This document shows, piece by piece, positions 11,537 through 19,043 of a stretch of 64,000 nucleotides of DNA (the stretch's first letter is position 1; every line of letters starts with the position of its first letter). The notes under the pieces were generated by a model. The model did not search any database, was not told the DNA's origin, and worked only from the letters and a program-made list of their open reading frames with translations. This DNA is from Candidatus Scybalocola faecigallinarum (GTDB lineage Bacteria; Bacillota; Clostridia; Lachnospirales; Lachnospiraceae), in assembly GCA_018711005.1 (NCBI GenBank), contig DVIT01000002.1, positions 1 to 64,000 of the forward strand, read 5' to 3'. Both the position numbers and the translations under genes were made by a program.

Positions 11537-11776
11537 TTAATCCAAATAATCTCCTACCGGGCTGGAATTATACTGTTTAATGATCTTTACAATGATGGAT
11601 CCGTCAGGCTGCTCGCTTTCCTCTACAATCCTGTACTGAGTATGATGTTGGTCCAATCCTGACTTATACTGCTCCACCTCTCTTTTTACTAAAGATACTG
11701 CGTAATCATGACCAAGATCCTCTTTCAGCAAAAAATGCAATGTCTGACAAATGCAGGCTGCTTTTACCCGTTTCAT
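11537..11776 (-). CDS. Conserved small hypothetical protein (79 aa)
   Basis: A 79-residue soluble protein that starts MKRVKAACICQTLHFLLKED. The rest has an amphipathic helix with LVKREVEQYKSGLDQ, then two strands (YRIVEESEQPDGSIIVKIIKQY) and a C-terminal NSSPVGDYLD. I believe similar proteins occur in related Clostridia but cannot name a family. The ATG at 11776 was chosen because the conserved-looking sequence begins there; upstream codons belong to a longer frame without a ribosome site. It is monocistronic with a strong terminator. Function unknown. Confidence 0.6.
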   Translation of the reverse strand: MKRVKAACICQTLHFLLKEDLGHDYAVSLVKREVEQYKSGLDQHHTQYRIVEESEQPDGSIIVKIIKQYNSSPVGDYLD

Positions 11777-11958
11777 TTTCTTGTACCTCGCTTTCCAAAA
11801 TAAAAACAAACGTGCAGCTTTGCGCAACCGGAATTACGCTAAAAGCTACACGTTGTAAGTTTATTATATTGAATTTTTTACCGTTTTTCAAAGGCAGTTT
11901 TGAACAAAAAATCTTTATAAAAATTCGGCAGAACCGCCCGGTGCAGGCTCACAGCAAA

Positions 11959-13470
11959 CTAATCAATGGCGTATAACTGCACATCACATATATTGTCATC
12001 GTATGCACTCAAATAAATTTCAAATCCGTTAAGCTCTGCAAAAGCATACTTGTCGCTTTCTACCTGAGGCAGATAAGTATCCGCGATCTCCCCGGCATCT
12101 CCGGTGCCGGCAATTTCTACTATAAGCTCTAAAACCGTTTCCAGATTGTCCATAGTAAAACCGTTGACATAAATACAGTGAGTCCTTCCGGAATAGGAAT
12201 CAACCTCCACTAAAACAGAACTATTATCCTCATCCTTGTGCCAAGCAGAAAAACTATTTAATGTGATCCGTTCATATGTATGTCCGCCAAGCTGAGTATA
12301 TGTCTGTACATTATTTACCGTATAGTCATTGGAAAACTGGTAGCCGCTCATTCCATTTTGCTCCATCCAGTTTTCAACAGCCGATACTGCTTCTTCCCGG
12401 GAAATGTCCATATGGGTACTCACATTGCACTCCTGCCCGATGCTCTCTATTTCTTCAGATATGATCTCACGGGTTTCCGGCTCCTGGGCATAATCATAGG
12501 GATCCGATGTCCGCTGCATATTTATATTATAACCGTCAAAGTAGCTGACCGGATACACAGCAATCTCACAGCTGTCATAATAGGCCCGTTCACCTTCCTC
12601 AGCATCAAATAAAGCCTCGATCTCTGAAAGCTCTACAGTATCCGCTCCCATAAAATCTTCCAATACCATTAAAATATAGGCTGCGGCATCCGCTCTGGAT
12701 GACAGAGAAAGGGTTATATCATGCACCTCATTGGTCACCGCATCATAATTAATGTAAACCGATTCATCAACGCCCTCTCCCAAATCCGCAGAGTAATCCC
12801 ATTCATAGCATATTTCCTCAAAAGGATCTGTTTCATGGTAGCCATAAAAATAAGGTTCGCTGCTTTCAAAACTATACCCGTGCGTCTCAAAGAAATTCTG
12901 TGTTGATTCCGACAGGGCTTCCCCGTCAATGGGTAAATGCAGATATGCCGAACAGCTCTGCGTATACCCTGAAATATCCTCATAAGACAAATCCGTCCAG
13001 GTGTCATCCGACCACAGATCTTCTTCAGAATAATTTTCATCCGGAGCATAATCATACTGAGAATCCGCTACGGATGAAATAATGCCGCCAAGGATCATCA
13101 GTACCACAGCTGCAGTGACTACAGCTACTGTCACCTTTACCCCTGTTCCGGAGGACTTTTTCTCCTTCGGCTTTGTTTTTGCAGCTGCAGGGACCGGTTC
13201 CGGAGACACTGCCGGCTCCGGGCTGTAAGGCTCCGATATGCTCCCGGGATTTTGGGTGTCTTCCCCTTCCTGCATATAAGCAGACTCCCGCATATAGACA
13301 TTTTCCCGCATATCCTCCGGTTCCTGGGAATACCGGGTATCAATATCATAACTGGTATATTTTTTTTCTGTATCAAAAACTTTTGCTTTCCACACAAAGC
13401 TGCCGCAGCTTTCACATCGGTGTTTTTTCGTCATTTTCTGATCACAATATGGGCAAACCCTGATAATCAT
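11959..13470 (-). CDS. Zinc-ribbon single-pass membrane protein
   Basis: A 503-residue protein. Residues 6-21 are a zinc ribbon (CPYCDQKMTKKHRCESC). A low-complexity Pro/Glu/Ser linker follows to about 105, then one membrane segment (VKVTVAVVTAAVVLMILGGI) and a large acidic extracytoplasmic part. That part looks like two related alpha/beta halves: each has a segment with EDFMGAD or ELIVEIAG-type helices after a strand pair. The layout (cytoplasmic zinc ribbon, one helix, outside domain) is common in clostridial envelope proteins of unknown role. GGAGAGG precedes the ATG, and a promoter lies at 13497-13526. Monocistronic. Confidence 0.7.
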   Translation of the reverse strand: MIIRVCPYCDQKMTKKHRCESCGSFVWKAKVFDTEKKYTSYDIDTRYSQEPEDMRENVYMRESAYMQEGEDTQNPGSISEPYSPEPAVSPEPVPAAAKTKPKEKKSSGTGVKVTVAVVTAAVVLMILGGIISSVADSQYDYAPDENYSEEDLWSDDTWTDLSYEDISGYTQSCSAYLHLPIDGEALSESTQNFFETHGYSFESSEPYFYGYHETDPFEEICYEWDYSADLGEGVDESVYINYDAVTNEVHDITLSLSSRADAAAYILMVLEDFMGADTVELSEIEALFDAEEGERAYYDSCEIAVYPVSYFDGYNINMQRTSDPYDYAQEPETREIISEEIESIGQECNVSTHMDISREEAVSAVENWMEQNGMSGYQFSNDYTVNNVQTYTQLGGHTYERITLNSFSAWHKDEDNSSVLVEVDSYSGRTHCIYVNGFTMDNLETVLELIVEIAGTGDAGEIADTYLPQVESDKYAFAELNGFEIYLSAYDDNICDVQLYAID

Positions 13471-13496
13471 TTTAACCTCTCCCTTCTCATAAGCTT

Positions 13497-13526
13497 ATTA
13501 TACTATAGCCCTCTGACAGAAATCAA
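13497..13526 (-). promoter_or_regulatory. Promoter of the zinc-ribbon membrane protein gene
   Basis: On the minus strand TTGATT (13526-13521) and TATAAT (13502-13497) are 18 bases apart, 27 bases ahead of the start codon. Confidence 0.6.
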
Positions 13527-13570
13527 TCACTGTGTGAGATTTATGTCATTGACAGTAAATGCGCAAACCT

Positions 13571-13584
13571 GGCTGAATAGTTAC
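13571..13584 (+). repeat. Solo copy of the 14-bp repeat GGCTGAATAGTTAC
   Basis: Identical to the end of the MITE-like element at 3787-3800. It lies immediately before the -35 of the TetR-family gene's promoter and is probably a relic of a second element. Confidence 0.55.
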
Positions 13585-13586
13585 CA

Positions 13587-13615
13587 TTGACAACCAACGT
13601 GGAATCAACTAAAAT
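13587..13615 (+). promoter_or_regulatory. Promoter of the TetR-family gene
   Basis: Perfect TTGACA (13587-13592), a 17-base spacer and TAAAAT (13610-13615), 42 bases upstream of the start codon. Confidence 0.75.
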
Positions 13616-13657
13616 TTAGACAGTAAAAGAGTTACATTTCAGAAAGGGGGCTGAAGT

Positions 13658-14224
13658 ATGGCTTGCAGCGAAAAAAAAGAACAAACAAAATACCGTCTTG
13701 CAAAGGCAGTTAAAGAGTGTATGCAGACAACGCCTGTGGACAGCATTACAGTCCGTCAGATCGTGGATTGCTGCGGCGTAAGCCGCCAGACCTTTTACCG
13801 GAACTTTCTGGATAAGTACGACCTGATCAACTGGTACTTCGACAAGCTCCTCCTTGAGTCTTTTGAACATATGGGCAGCGGAAAGACTGTCACCGAAGGA
13901 CTGACGCGAAAGTTTAAGTTTATCCAAAAGGAACGGGTATTCTTTGCCGGAGCATTCCGGTCCGATGACCATAATTCGTTAAAAGAACATGATTTTGCCC
14001 ATATATGCCAGTTTTACACAAATTTGATCGTTCAAAAAACCGGAAAGCCGGTAGATGAGGACATAAGTTTTTTGTTGGAGATGTACTGCTACGCCTCTGT
14101 TTATATGACTGTAAAGTGGGTCCTTACCGGTATGAAAGAAAGCCCTGAAACAATGGCGGATCGTCTCACACAAGCTATGCCGGCGAAGCTGGAAAAGCTT
14201 TTTTCCAGGCTGGGCCTGCTGTGA
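13658..14224 (+). CDS. TetR/AcrR-family transcriptional regulator
   Basis: A 188-residue repressor-type protein. The N-terminal helix-turn-helix spans about 25-50 (SITVRQIVDCCGVSRQTFYRNF), followed by a helical ligand/dimer domain. The FYRNFLDKYDLINWYF segment is typical of the DhaS-like branch with a TetR_C_8 C-terminus. AGAAAGGGGG precedes the ATG. It lies directly upstream of, and in the same direction as, the FucO-type dehydrogenase gene, separated by a hairpin with a T-tail. It is therefore a plausible regulator of that gene (inference from position); its effector is unknown. Confidence 0.9.
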   Translation: MACSEKKEQTKYRLAKAVKECMQTTPVDSITVRQIVDCCGVSRQTFYRNFLDKYDLINWYFDKLLLESFEHMGSGKTVTEGLTRKFKFIQKERVFFAGAFRSDDHNSLKEHDFAHICQFYTNLIVQKTGKPVDEDISFLLEMYCYASVYMTVKWVLTGMKESPETMADRLTQAMPAKLEKLFSRLGLL

Positions 14225-14264
14225 CATTCGGACCGTAATACGCATCAGTTATAAATTTTCTGTG

Positions 14265-14304
14265 AAAAGTTACACTTATCTCCTTGTGTAACTTTTATTT
14301 TTTT
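14265..14304 (+). terminator. Hairpin between the tetR-like and fucO genes
   Basis: AAAAGTTACAC (14265-14275) pairs with GTGTAACTTTT (14285-14295), followed by a T-rich tail. It has the form of an intrinsic terminator, but being a perfect 11-bp dyad in front of fucO it could also be an operator. Confidence 0.65.
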
Positions 14305-14379
14305 GTGATTATTGTTAAAATTATGACAGGGGGAAGCTATAAATACCCTGCAGGTTTTATAACAAAGGAGAGATTTTTT

Positions 14380-15525
14380 ATGGCAAACAGAATCATGTTA
14401 AACGAAACATCCTATCATGGCGCAGGCGCTATTGCCGAAATCGCAACCGAAGCCAAAGCCCATGGCTTTAAAAAAGCGCTTGTATGCTCTGACCCGGATC
14501 TGATCAAATTTAATGTTACTAAAAAAGTAACGGATATTCTTGACAAGGAAGGCCTTGATTATGAAATTTATTCCAAGATCAAAGCAAATCCTACGATTGA
14601 AAACGTAAAAGAGGGCGTTGCCGCATTTAAAGCAGCCGGCGCTGACTATATTATTGCCATCGGCGGCGGTTCCTCTATGGATACATCCAAAGCTATCGGC
14701 ATTATCATTGCAAATCCTGAATTTGAAGATGTACGCAGCCTTGAAGGCACAGCTCCTACAAAAAATCCCTGCGTTCCTATCATCGCAGTTCCAACAACTG
14801 CCGGTACAGCTGCTGAAGTAACAATTAACTACGTTATTACTGACGTAGAAAGAAAACGTAAATTTGTTTGCGTTGACCCTCATGACATGCCTATCATTGC
14901 CATCGTTGATCCGGAAATGATGTCCACCATGCCTAAGGGCCTTACTGCTGCTACGGGTATGGATGCTCTGACCCATGCGATTGAAGGTTATACAACAAAG
15001 GCTGCCTGGGAAATGACAGATATGTTCCATTTAAAGGCCATTGAGATCATTGCCAGATCCTTAAGAGATGCTGTTGAAAATAAACAGGAAGGCCGTGAAG
15101 GCATGGCACTTGGCCAGTATATTGCCGGCATGGGCTTCTCCAATGTGGGTCTTGGTATAGCTCACTCTATGGCACATACTCTGGGCGCTGTTTATGATAC
15201 CCCCCATGGTGTTGCATGCGCCATGATGCTTCCGATCGTTATGGAATACAACCAGGAATGCACCGGTGAAAAATACCGCGAAATCGCCAGAGCTATGGGC
15301 GTTGCCAATGTAGATGCCATGAGCCAGGAGGAATACAGAAAAGCAGCCATTGACGCAGTTCGCAAGCTGTCTGCCGACGTAGGTATTCCTGCAAAGCTGG
15401 AAGCACTTAAAGAAGAAGACCTGGATTTCCTTGCAGAGTCCGCATTTGCAGACGCATGCTGCCCTGGCAATCCAAAAGATACAAACGTAGAAGACCTTAA
15501 AGATCTTTTCCGTAAATTAATGTAA
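14380..15525 (+). CDS. fucO: Iron-containing alcohol dehydrogenase, lactaldehyde reductase type
   Basis: A 381-residue group III dehydrogenase very close in length and sequence to E. coli FucO (382 aa). FucO reduces L-lactaldehyde to L-1,2-propanediol with NADH at the end of fucose and rhamnose breakdown. Visible features: IGGGSSMDTSKAIGI (nucleotide site, about 94-108), VPTTAGTAAEVTINYVI (137-153), and iron ligands Asp195, His199, His262 and His276 in MDALTHAIEGY, AHSMAH and TPHG. The ATG at 14380 was chosen for AAAGGAGAG just upstream. No fucose or rhamnose gene is adjacent, although rhaD lies at 38009-38836. It could also reduce other short aldehydes. Monocistronic, followed by a strong terminator. 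Confidence 0.88.
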   Translation: MANRIMLNETSYHGAGAIAEIATEAKAHGFKKALVCSDPDLIKFNVTKKVTDILDKEGLDYEIYSKIKANPTIENVKEGVAAFKAAGADYIIAIGGGSSMDTSKAIGIIIANPEFEDVRSLEGTAPTKNPCVPIIAVPTTAGTAAEVTINYVITDVERKRKFVCVDPHDMPIIAIVDPEMMSTMPKGLTAATGMDALTHAIEGYTTKAAWEMTDMFHLKAIEIIARSLRDAVENKQEGREGMALGQYIAGMGFSNVGLGIAHSMAHTLGAVYDTPHGVACAMMLPIVMEYNQECTGEKYREIARAMGVANVDAMSQEEYRKAAIDAVRKLSADVGIPAKLEALKEEDLDFLAESAFADACCPGNPKDTNVEDLKDLFRKLM

Positions 15526-15569
15526 ACTGCCATTACTGCCGTATAATTTTGGCAGTATGCTTATAACGG

Positions 15570-15605
15570 ATGCCCGGGCCATTTACCGCCCGGGCATTTA
15601 TTTGC
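15570..15605 (+). terminator. Terminator of fucO
   Basis: ATGCCCGGGC (15570-15579) pairs perfectly with GCCCGGGCAT (15588-15597), followed by TTATTTG. Confidence 0.85.
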
Positions 15606-15692
15606 TGTAAATTCTGACGGGCATACCTAAGAGGCTGCGAGAGCGGCCCCTTGAATTAGCAATATATCGCTTTTTCAAGGAGGCACACCATT

Positions 15693-16402
15693 ATGATCCA
15701 TCAAAAAATTAAAGATCTGTTTGAATCGTCTGTAGAACATATCTGTTCTGATATTTCGGAATACGCCAGTTGATTTCCAAAGAACCCGGAAGATTTCTGC
15801 CCGGAGCCTTATTTCTTTCCTCGTTTCACAAGGTTCTTCCTCCACCAGAGTGGAAATGCTTGACTTTTGGGGACTTGATGCGGATTCCCTGCCGTCTTCT
15901 TCTGCGCTTAACCAGCAGCGTCAGAAACTGAAACCGGATGCCCTGGAAGCCGTCTTCAGGCTTTTTAATTCCTCTGTCACGGAATTGCTCCCAGATACTT
16001 TACGCAATGACAAATATCGTTTTCTGGCTGCAGACGGTTCGACCTTCACGTATTTCAGCACCCCATCGTTTTCGCCAGATGAGTATTACTGCTCACCCGG
16101 CAATTCCATCAGTGGCGTCTACAGTATGCATTTTTTTGACATCGATGTCCGGGTTACCCTGGTCCGAAGCCATTCAAGAAAAATTCCAGTCAATCCCGGC
16201 ACTTATAAGCGCTTCGTGGATCAGGCAGCTGCTTTTGATTACATCCATGGTCAACTGTACGGTACTGAAAACACATGACACAAAACATGAGTATGCCGTC
16301 AATTTTACAATGGCTGCCCATATATGCAGGGTCTTTCTCCGTCCGACCACGATATTTCCTATATCGGGCTGCATAAACATCATCATCATTAATACCGCTT
16401 GA
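15693..16402 (+). pseudogene. IS4-type transposase remnant
   Basis: A ribosome site (AAGGAGG) and ATG at 15693 start MIHQKIKDLFESSVEHICSD, the usual N-terminus of an IS4-like transposase, but the frame stops at 15774. A second frame resumes at about 15850 with LDFWGLDADSLPSSSALNQQ, FRLFNSSV and FLAADGSTFTYF (first catalytic Asp region). It breaks again near 16250. The C-terminal motif VNFTMAAHICRVFLR appears in a third frame. The central region, with the remaining catalytic residues and the YREK box, is deleted. Clear terminal inverted repeats were not found. Inactive. Confidence 0.85.
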
Positions 16403-16613
16403 AAAGGCAGATATGCAATCTGTCTTTTTGTCGTACCCAAAATTCGTACCACAAACCATAAAATGTCTCCGATTCCCCTGAATTGTGGTCACAAGGATGT
16501 GATCACTGCTTTATTCCAAAGAAGATAGGCTCCTTTTATCGTAAACTAAATGACATTGGGCTGTAAATAGTAACAAAGCAACAGAATTTTATCAAAATAT
16601 ACCAAAAAAATGA

Positions 16614-16642
16614 TAGACCTTGTTTGAAATTATAGGTATAAT
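16614..16642 (+). promoter_or_regulatory. Promoter of the GH3 beta-glucosidase gene
   Basis: TAGACC (16614-16619), 17 bases, then consensus TATAAT (16637-16642), about 69 bases before the start codon. The rest of 16403-16710 shows no ORF or clear structure. Confidence 0.5.
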
Positions 16643-16710
16643 GTTGTAGTAATTGTAGATTTATCAACAGTTATTTATGGATAATTTATATGGAGGAGGT
16701 TTTCCCTTAA

Positions 16711-18966
16711 ATGGACATTAAAAATCTTGTATCACAAATGACCCTGGAGGAAAAAGCCGGCCTTTGCTCCGGTAAAGATTTCTGGCACACAAAAGCTGTA
16801 GAACGTCTTGGCGTGCCTTCTGTTATGCTCAGCGACGGACCTCACGGATTAAGAAAGCAGGCCGAAGCTGCGGACCATCTTGGACTGAACGAAAGTGTTA
16901 AAGCTATCTGCTTTCCTGCCGGATGCGCTATGGCTTCATCCTATGATCCGGATCTGATCTATGAAGTTGGCCAGACCATCGGTCAGGAATGCCAGGCTGA
17001 AGATATTAGTGTTGTTTTAGGACCTGCTGCCTGCATCAAGCGTTCTCCTTTATGCGGCCGCAACTTTGAATATTTTTCTGAAGATCCATATCTTTCCACA
17101 AAAATGGCAGCCGGACATATTAAAGGCGTTCAGAGCCAGAATGTAGGTACCAGCTTAAAGCACTATCTTTTAAACAATCAGGAATACCGCCGTATGTCCT
17201 CGAGCTCCAACGCTGACGAGCGTACGATCCGCGAAATCTACCTGGCATCCTTTGAAGGCGCTGTTAAAGAAAGCAAACCATGGACTGTTATGTGCTCCTA
17301 CAATAAGATCAACGGCACTTATGCCTGCGAAAACAAGAAATATCTCACCGATGTTTTAAGAAACGAGTGGGATTTTGACGGCTATGTTGTCAGCGACTGG
17401 GGCGCAGTAAATGACCGCGTTGCTTCTCTTATTGCAGGTCTTGAACTGGAAATGCCCGCTTCCGGCGGCCTTAACGATGCCAAGATCGTAGAAGCTGTAA
17501 AATCCGGCGCTTTAGATGAAGCAGTGCTGGATCAGGCTGCAGAACGTATCCTGACTATTGTTTACCGCTATCTTGATAACAGAAAAGCAGACGCTGTATT
17601 TGATTATGAAGCTGATGACGCTCTTGCCCGCAAAACTGCCGGCGAATGTGCCGTACTTTTAAAGAACGACGGCGCCCTTCCGCTGGCCAAAGGCATTAAC
17701 GCAGCATTTATCGGTTCCTTTGCAAAAACTCCCCGGTATCAGGGCGGCGGAAGCTCTCACATTAATTCTTACCGTGTAACCGGAGCTTTGGAAGCAGCCA
17801 AAGATATGGCTCATATTACATACGCCAAAGGCTATGACACAGAAGCTGATGTGAGCGACAATACATTGATCGATGAAGCTGTAGAAGCTGCAAAGGCTGC
17901 AGATGTTGCTGTTATTTTTGCCGGACTTCCCGACAGCTTTGAATCTGAAGGCTATGACCGTACCCATATGCGTATGCCAAACTGTCAAAATGCTCTGATC
18001 AGCGCTGTGGCTGCTGTTGCTAAAAAGACGGTTGTTGTACTCCACAATGGTTCTCCGGTAGAGATGCCATGGGTTAATGAAGTAGACGCTGTTCTTGAAA
18101 TGTACCTTGGCGGTGAAGCTGTAGGCGGCGCTGCTGCAGATATTCTTTTCGGCGATGTAAACCCATCCGGCAAGCTGGCTGAAACATTCCCGCTGCGTCT
18201 TGAGGATAACCCATCCTACCTGTATTACACAGGCGAAAAAGACGTTGTTGAATACCGCGAAGGCGTATTTGTAGGCTACCGCTACTATGACAAGAAAAAA
18301 ATGGACGTACTTTTCCCATTTGGCCACGGATTATCCTACACAACCTTTGAATATTCCAACCTGACCTTAAGCACAGATTCTATGAAAGATACAGATACAC
18401 TCACTGTTTCTGTGGACGTAACCAATACAGGAAGCGTTGCCGGTAAGGAAGCTGTTCAGATCTACGTTCAGGCTCCGGAAAATGAAATCCTCATCCGTTC
18501 GGTAAAAGAACTGAGAGCTTTCGGCAAAGTATCCCTTGAGCCCGGCGAGACAAAGACACTGACCTTTACACTGGACAAACGTGCTTTTGCATACTGGAAC
18601 ACAACACTCCATGACTGGCATGTACTTTCCGGAACATATACGATCCTTGCCGCAGCATCTTCCAGAGACATCCGCTGCCAGGCTGACGTAAATGTTACTT
18701 CAACAGTAACTGTTCCTCAGGTATTCCATTTAAACAACACCATCGGTGATATTCTTGCAGATGAAAAGGCCGCTAAAGTATTTGAGCCGATCCTTAAAGG
18801 TTTCTCCTTAGGCGCACCTGCTGATGACACCAAAGAAGGCGCTGTAACCGAGGAAATGATGGATGCCATGATCGCCAACATGCCTCTGCGTTCACTTCTT
18901 TCCTTCAGCAACGGAGCCATTACGGATACTATGCTGTTAGAGCTTTTAGAGAAAGTTAATGCATAA
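16711..18966 (+). CDS. GH3 beta-glucosidase, cytoplasmic
   Basis: A 751-residue glycoside hydrolase family 3 enzyme without a signal peptide. The N-terminal TIM barrel contains LSDGPHGLRK and HYLLNNQEYRR. The catalytic nucleophile is Asp229 in GYVVSDWGAV. The second alpha/beta domain begins near 310 (AVLLKNDGALPL), and a fibronectin-III-like domain lies near 555-650 (VSVDVTNTGSVAGKEAVQIY). About 60 extra residues with MIANMPLRSLLSFSNGAI form the C-terminus, often seen in clostridial members. Likely substrates are beta-glucosides or cellobiose-type oligosaccharides, but GH3 specificity cannot be fixed from sequence. GGAGGAGG precedes the ATG. Monocistronic. Confidence 0.92.
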   Translation: MDIKNLVSQMTLEEKAGLCSGKDFWHTKAVERLGVPSVMLSDGPHGLRKQAEAADHLGLNESVKAICFPAGCAMASSYDPDLIYEVGQTIGQECQAEDISVVLGPAACIKRSPLCGRNFEYFSEDPYLSTKMAAGHIKGVQSQNVGTSLKHYLLNNQEYRRMSSSSNADERTIREIYLASFEGAVKESKPWTVMCSYNKINGTYACENKKYLTDVLRNEWDFDGYVVSDWGAVNDRVASLIAGLELEMPASGGLNDAKIVEAVKSGALDEAVLDQAAERILTIVYRYLDNRKADAVFDYEADDALARKTAGECAVLLKNDGALPLAKGINAAFIGSFAKTPRYQGGGSSHINSYRVTGALEAAKDMAHITYAKGYDTEADVSDNTLIDEAVEAAKAADVAVIFAGLPDSFESEGYDRTHMRMPNCQNALISAVAAVAKKTVVVLHNGSPVEMPWVNEVDAVLEMYLGGEAVGGAAADILFGDVNPSGKLAETFPLRLEDNPSYLYYTGEKDVVEYREGVFVGYRYYDKKKMDVLFPFGHGLSYTTFEYSNLTLSTDSMKDTDTLTVSVDVTNTGSVAGKEAVQIYVQAPENEILIRSVKELRAFGKVSLEPGETKTLTFTLDKRAFAYWNTTLHDWHVLSGTYTILAAASSRDIRCQADVNVTSTVTVPQVFHLNNTIGDILADEKAAKVFEPILKGFSLGAPADDTKEGAVTEEMMDAMIANMPLRSLLSFSNGAITDTMLLELLEKVNA

Positions 18967-18986
18967 AAGAGCTTTATAACGCGTTT

Positions 18987-19026
18987 CGCCCGGCCTGCCA
19001 GGAAATGGCAGGCCGGGCGATTTTTA
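18987..19026 (+). terminator. Strong terminator of the GH3 gene
   Basis: CGCCCGGCCTGCCA (18987-19000) pairs perfectly with TGGCAGGCCGGGCG (19006-19019), followed by ATTTTTA. It lies between two converging GH3 genes. Confidence 0.85.
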
Positions 19027-19043
19027 GGCAAAAAATATTTTCT

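Noticed and set aside
13616..13972. 118-residue minus-strand ORF opposite the TetR-type gene
   Set aside because: Antisense to a clear helix-turn-helix regulator; no ribosome site.
14874..15030. Minus-strand ORFs antisense to fucO
   Set aside because: They are shadows of a gene whose catalytic residues are all intact.
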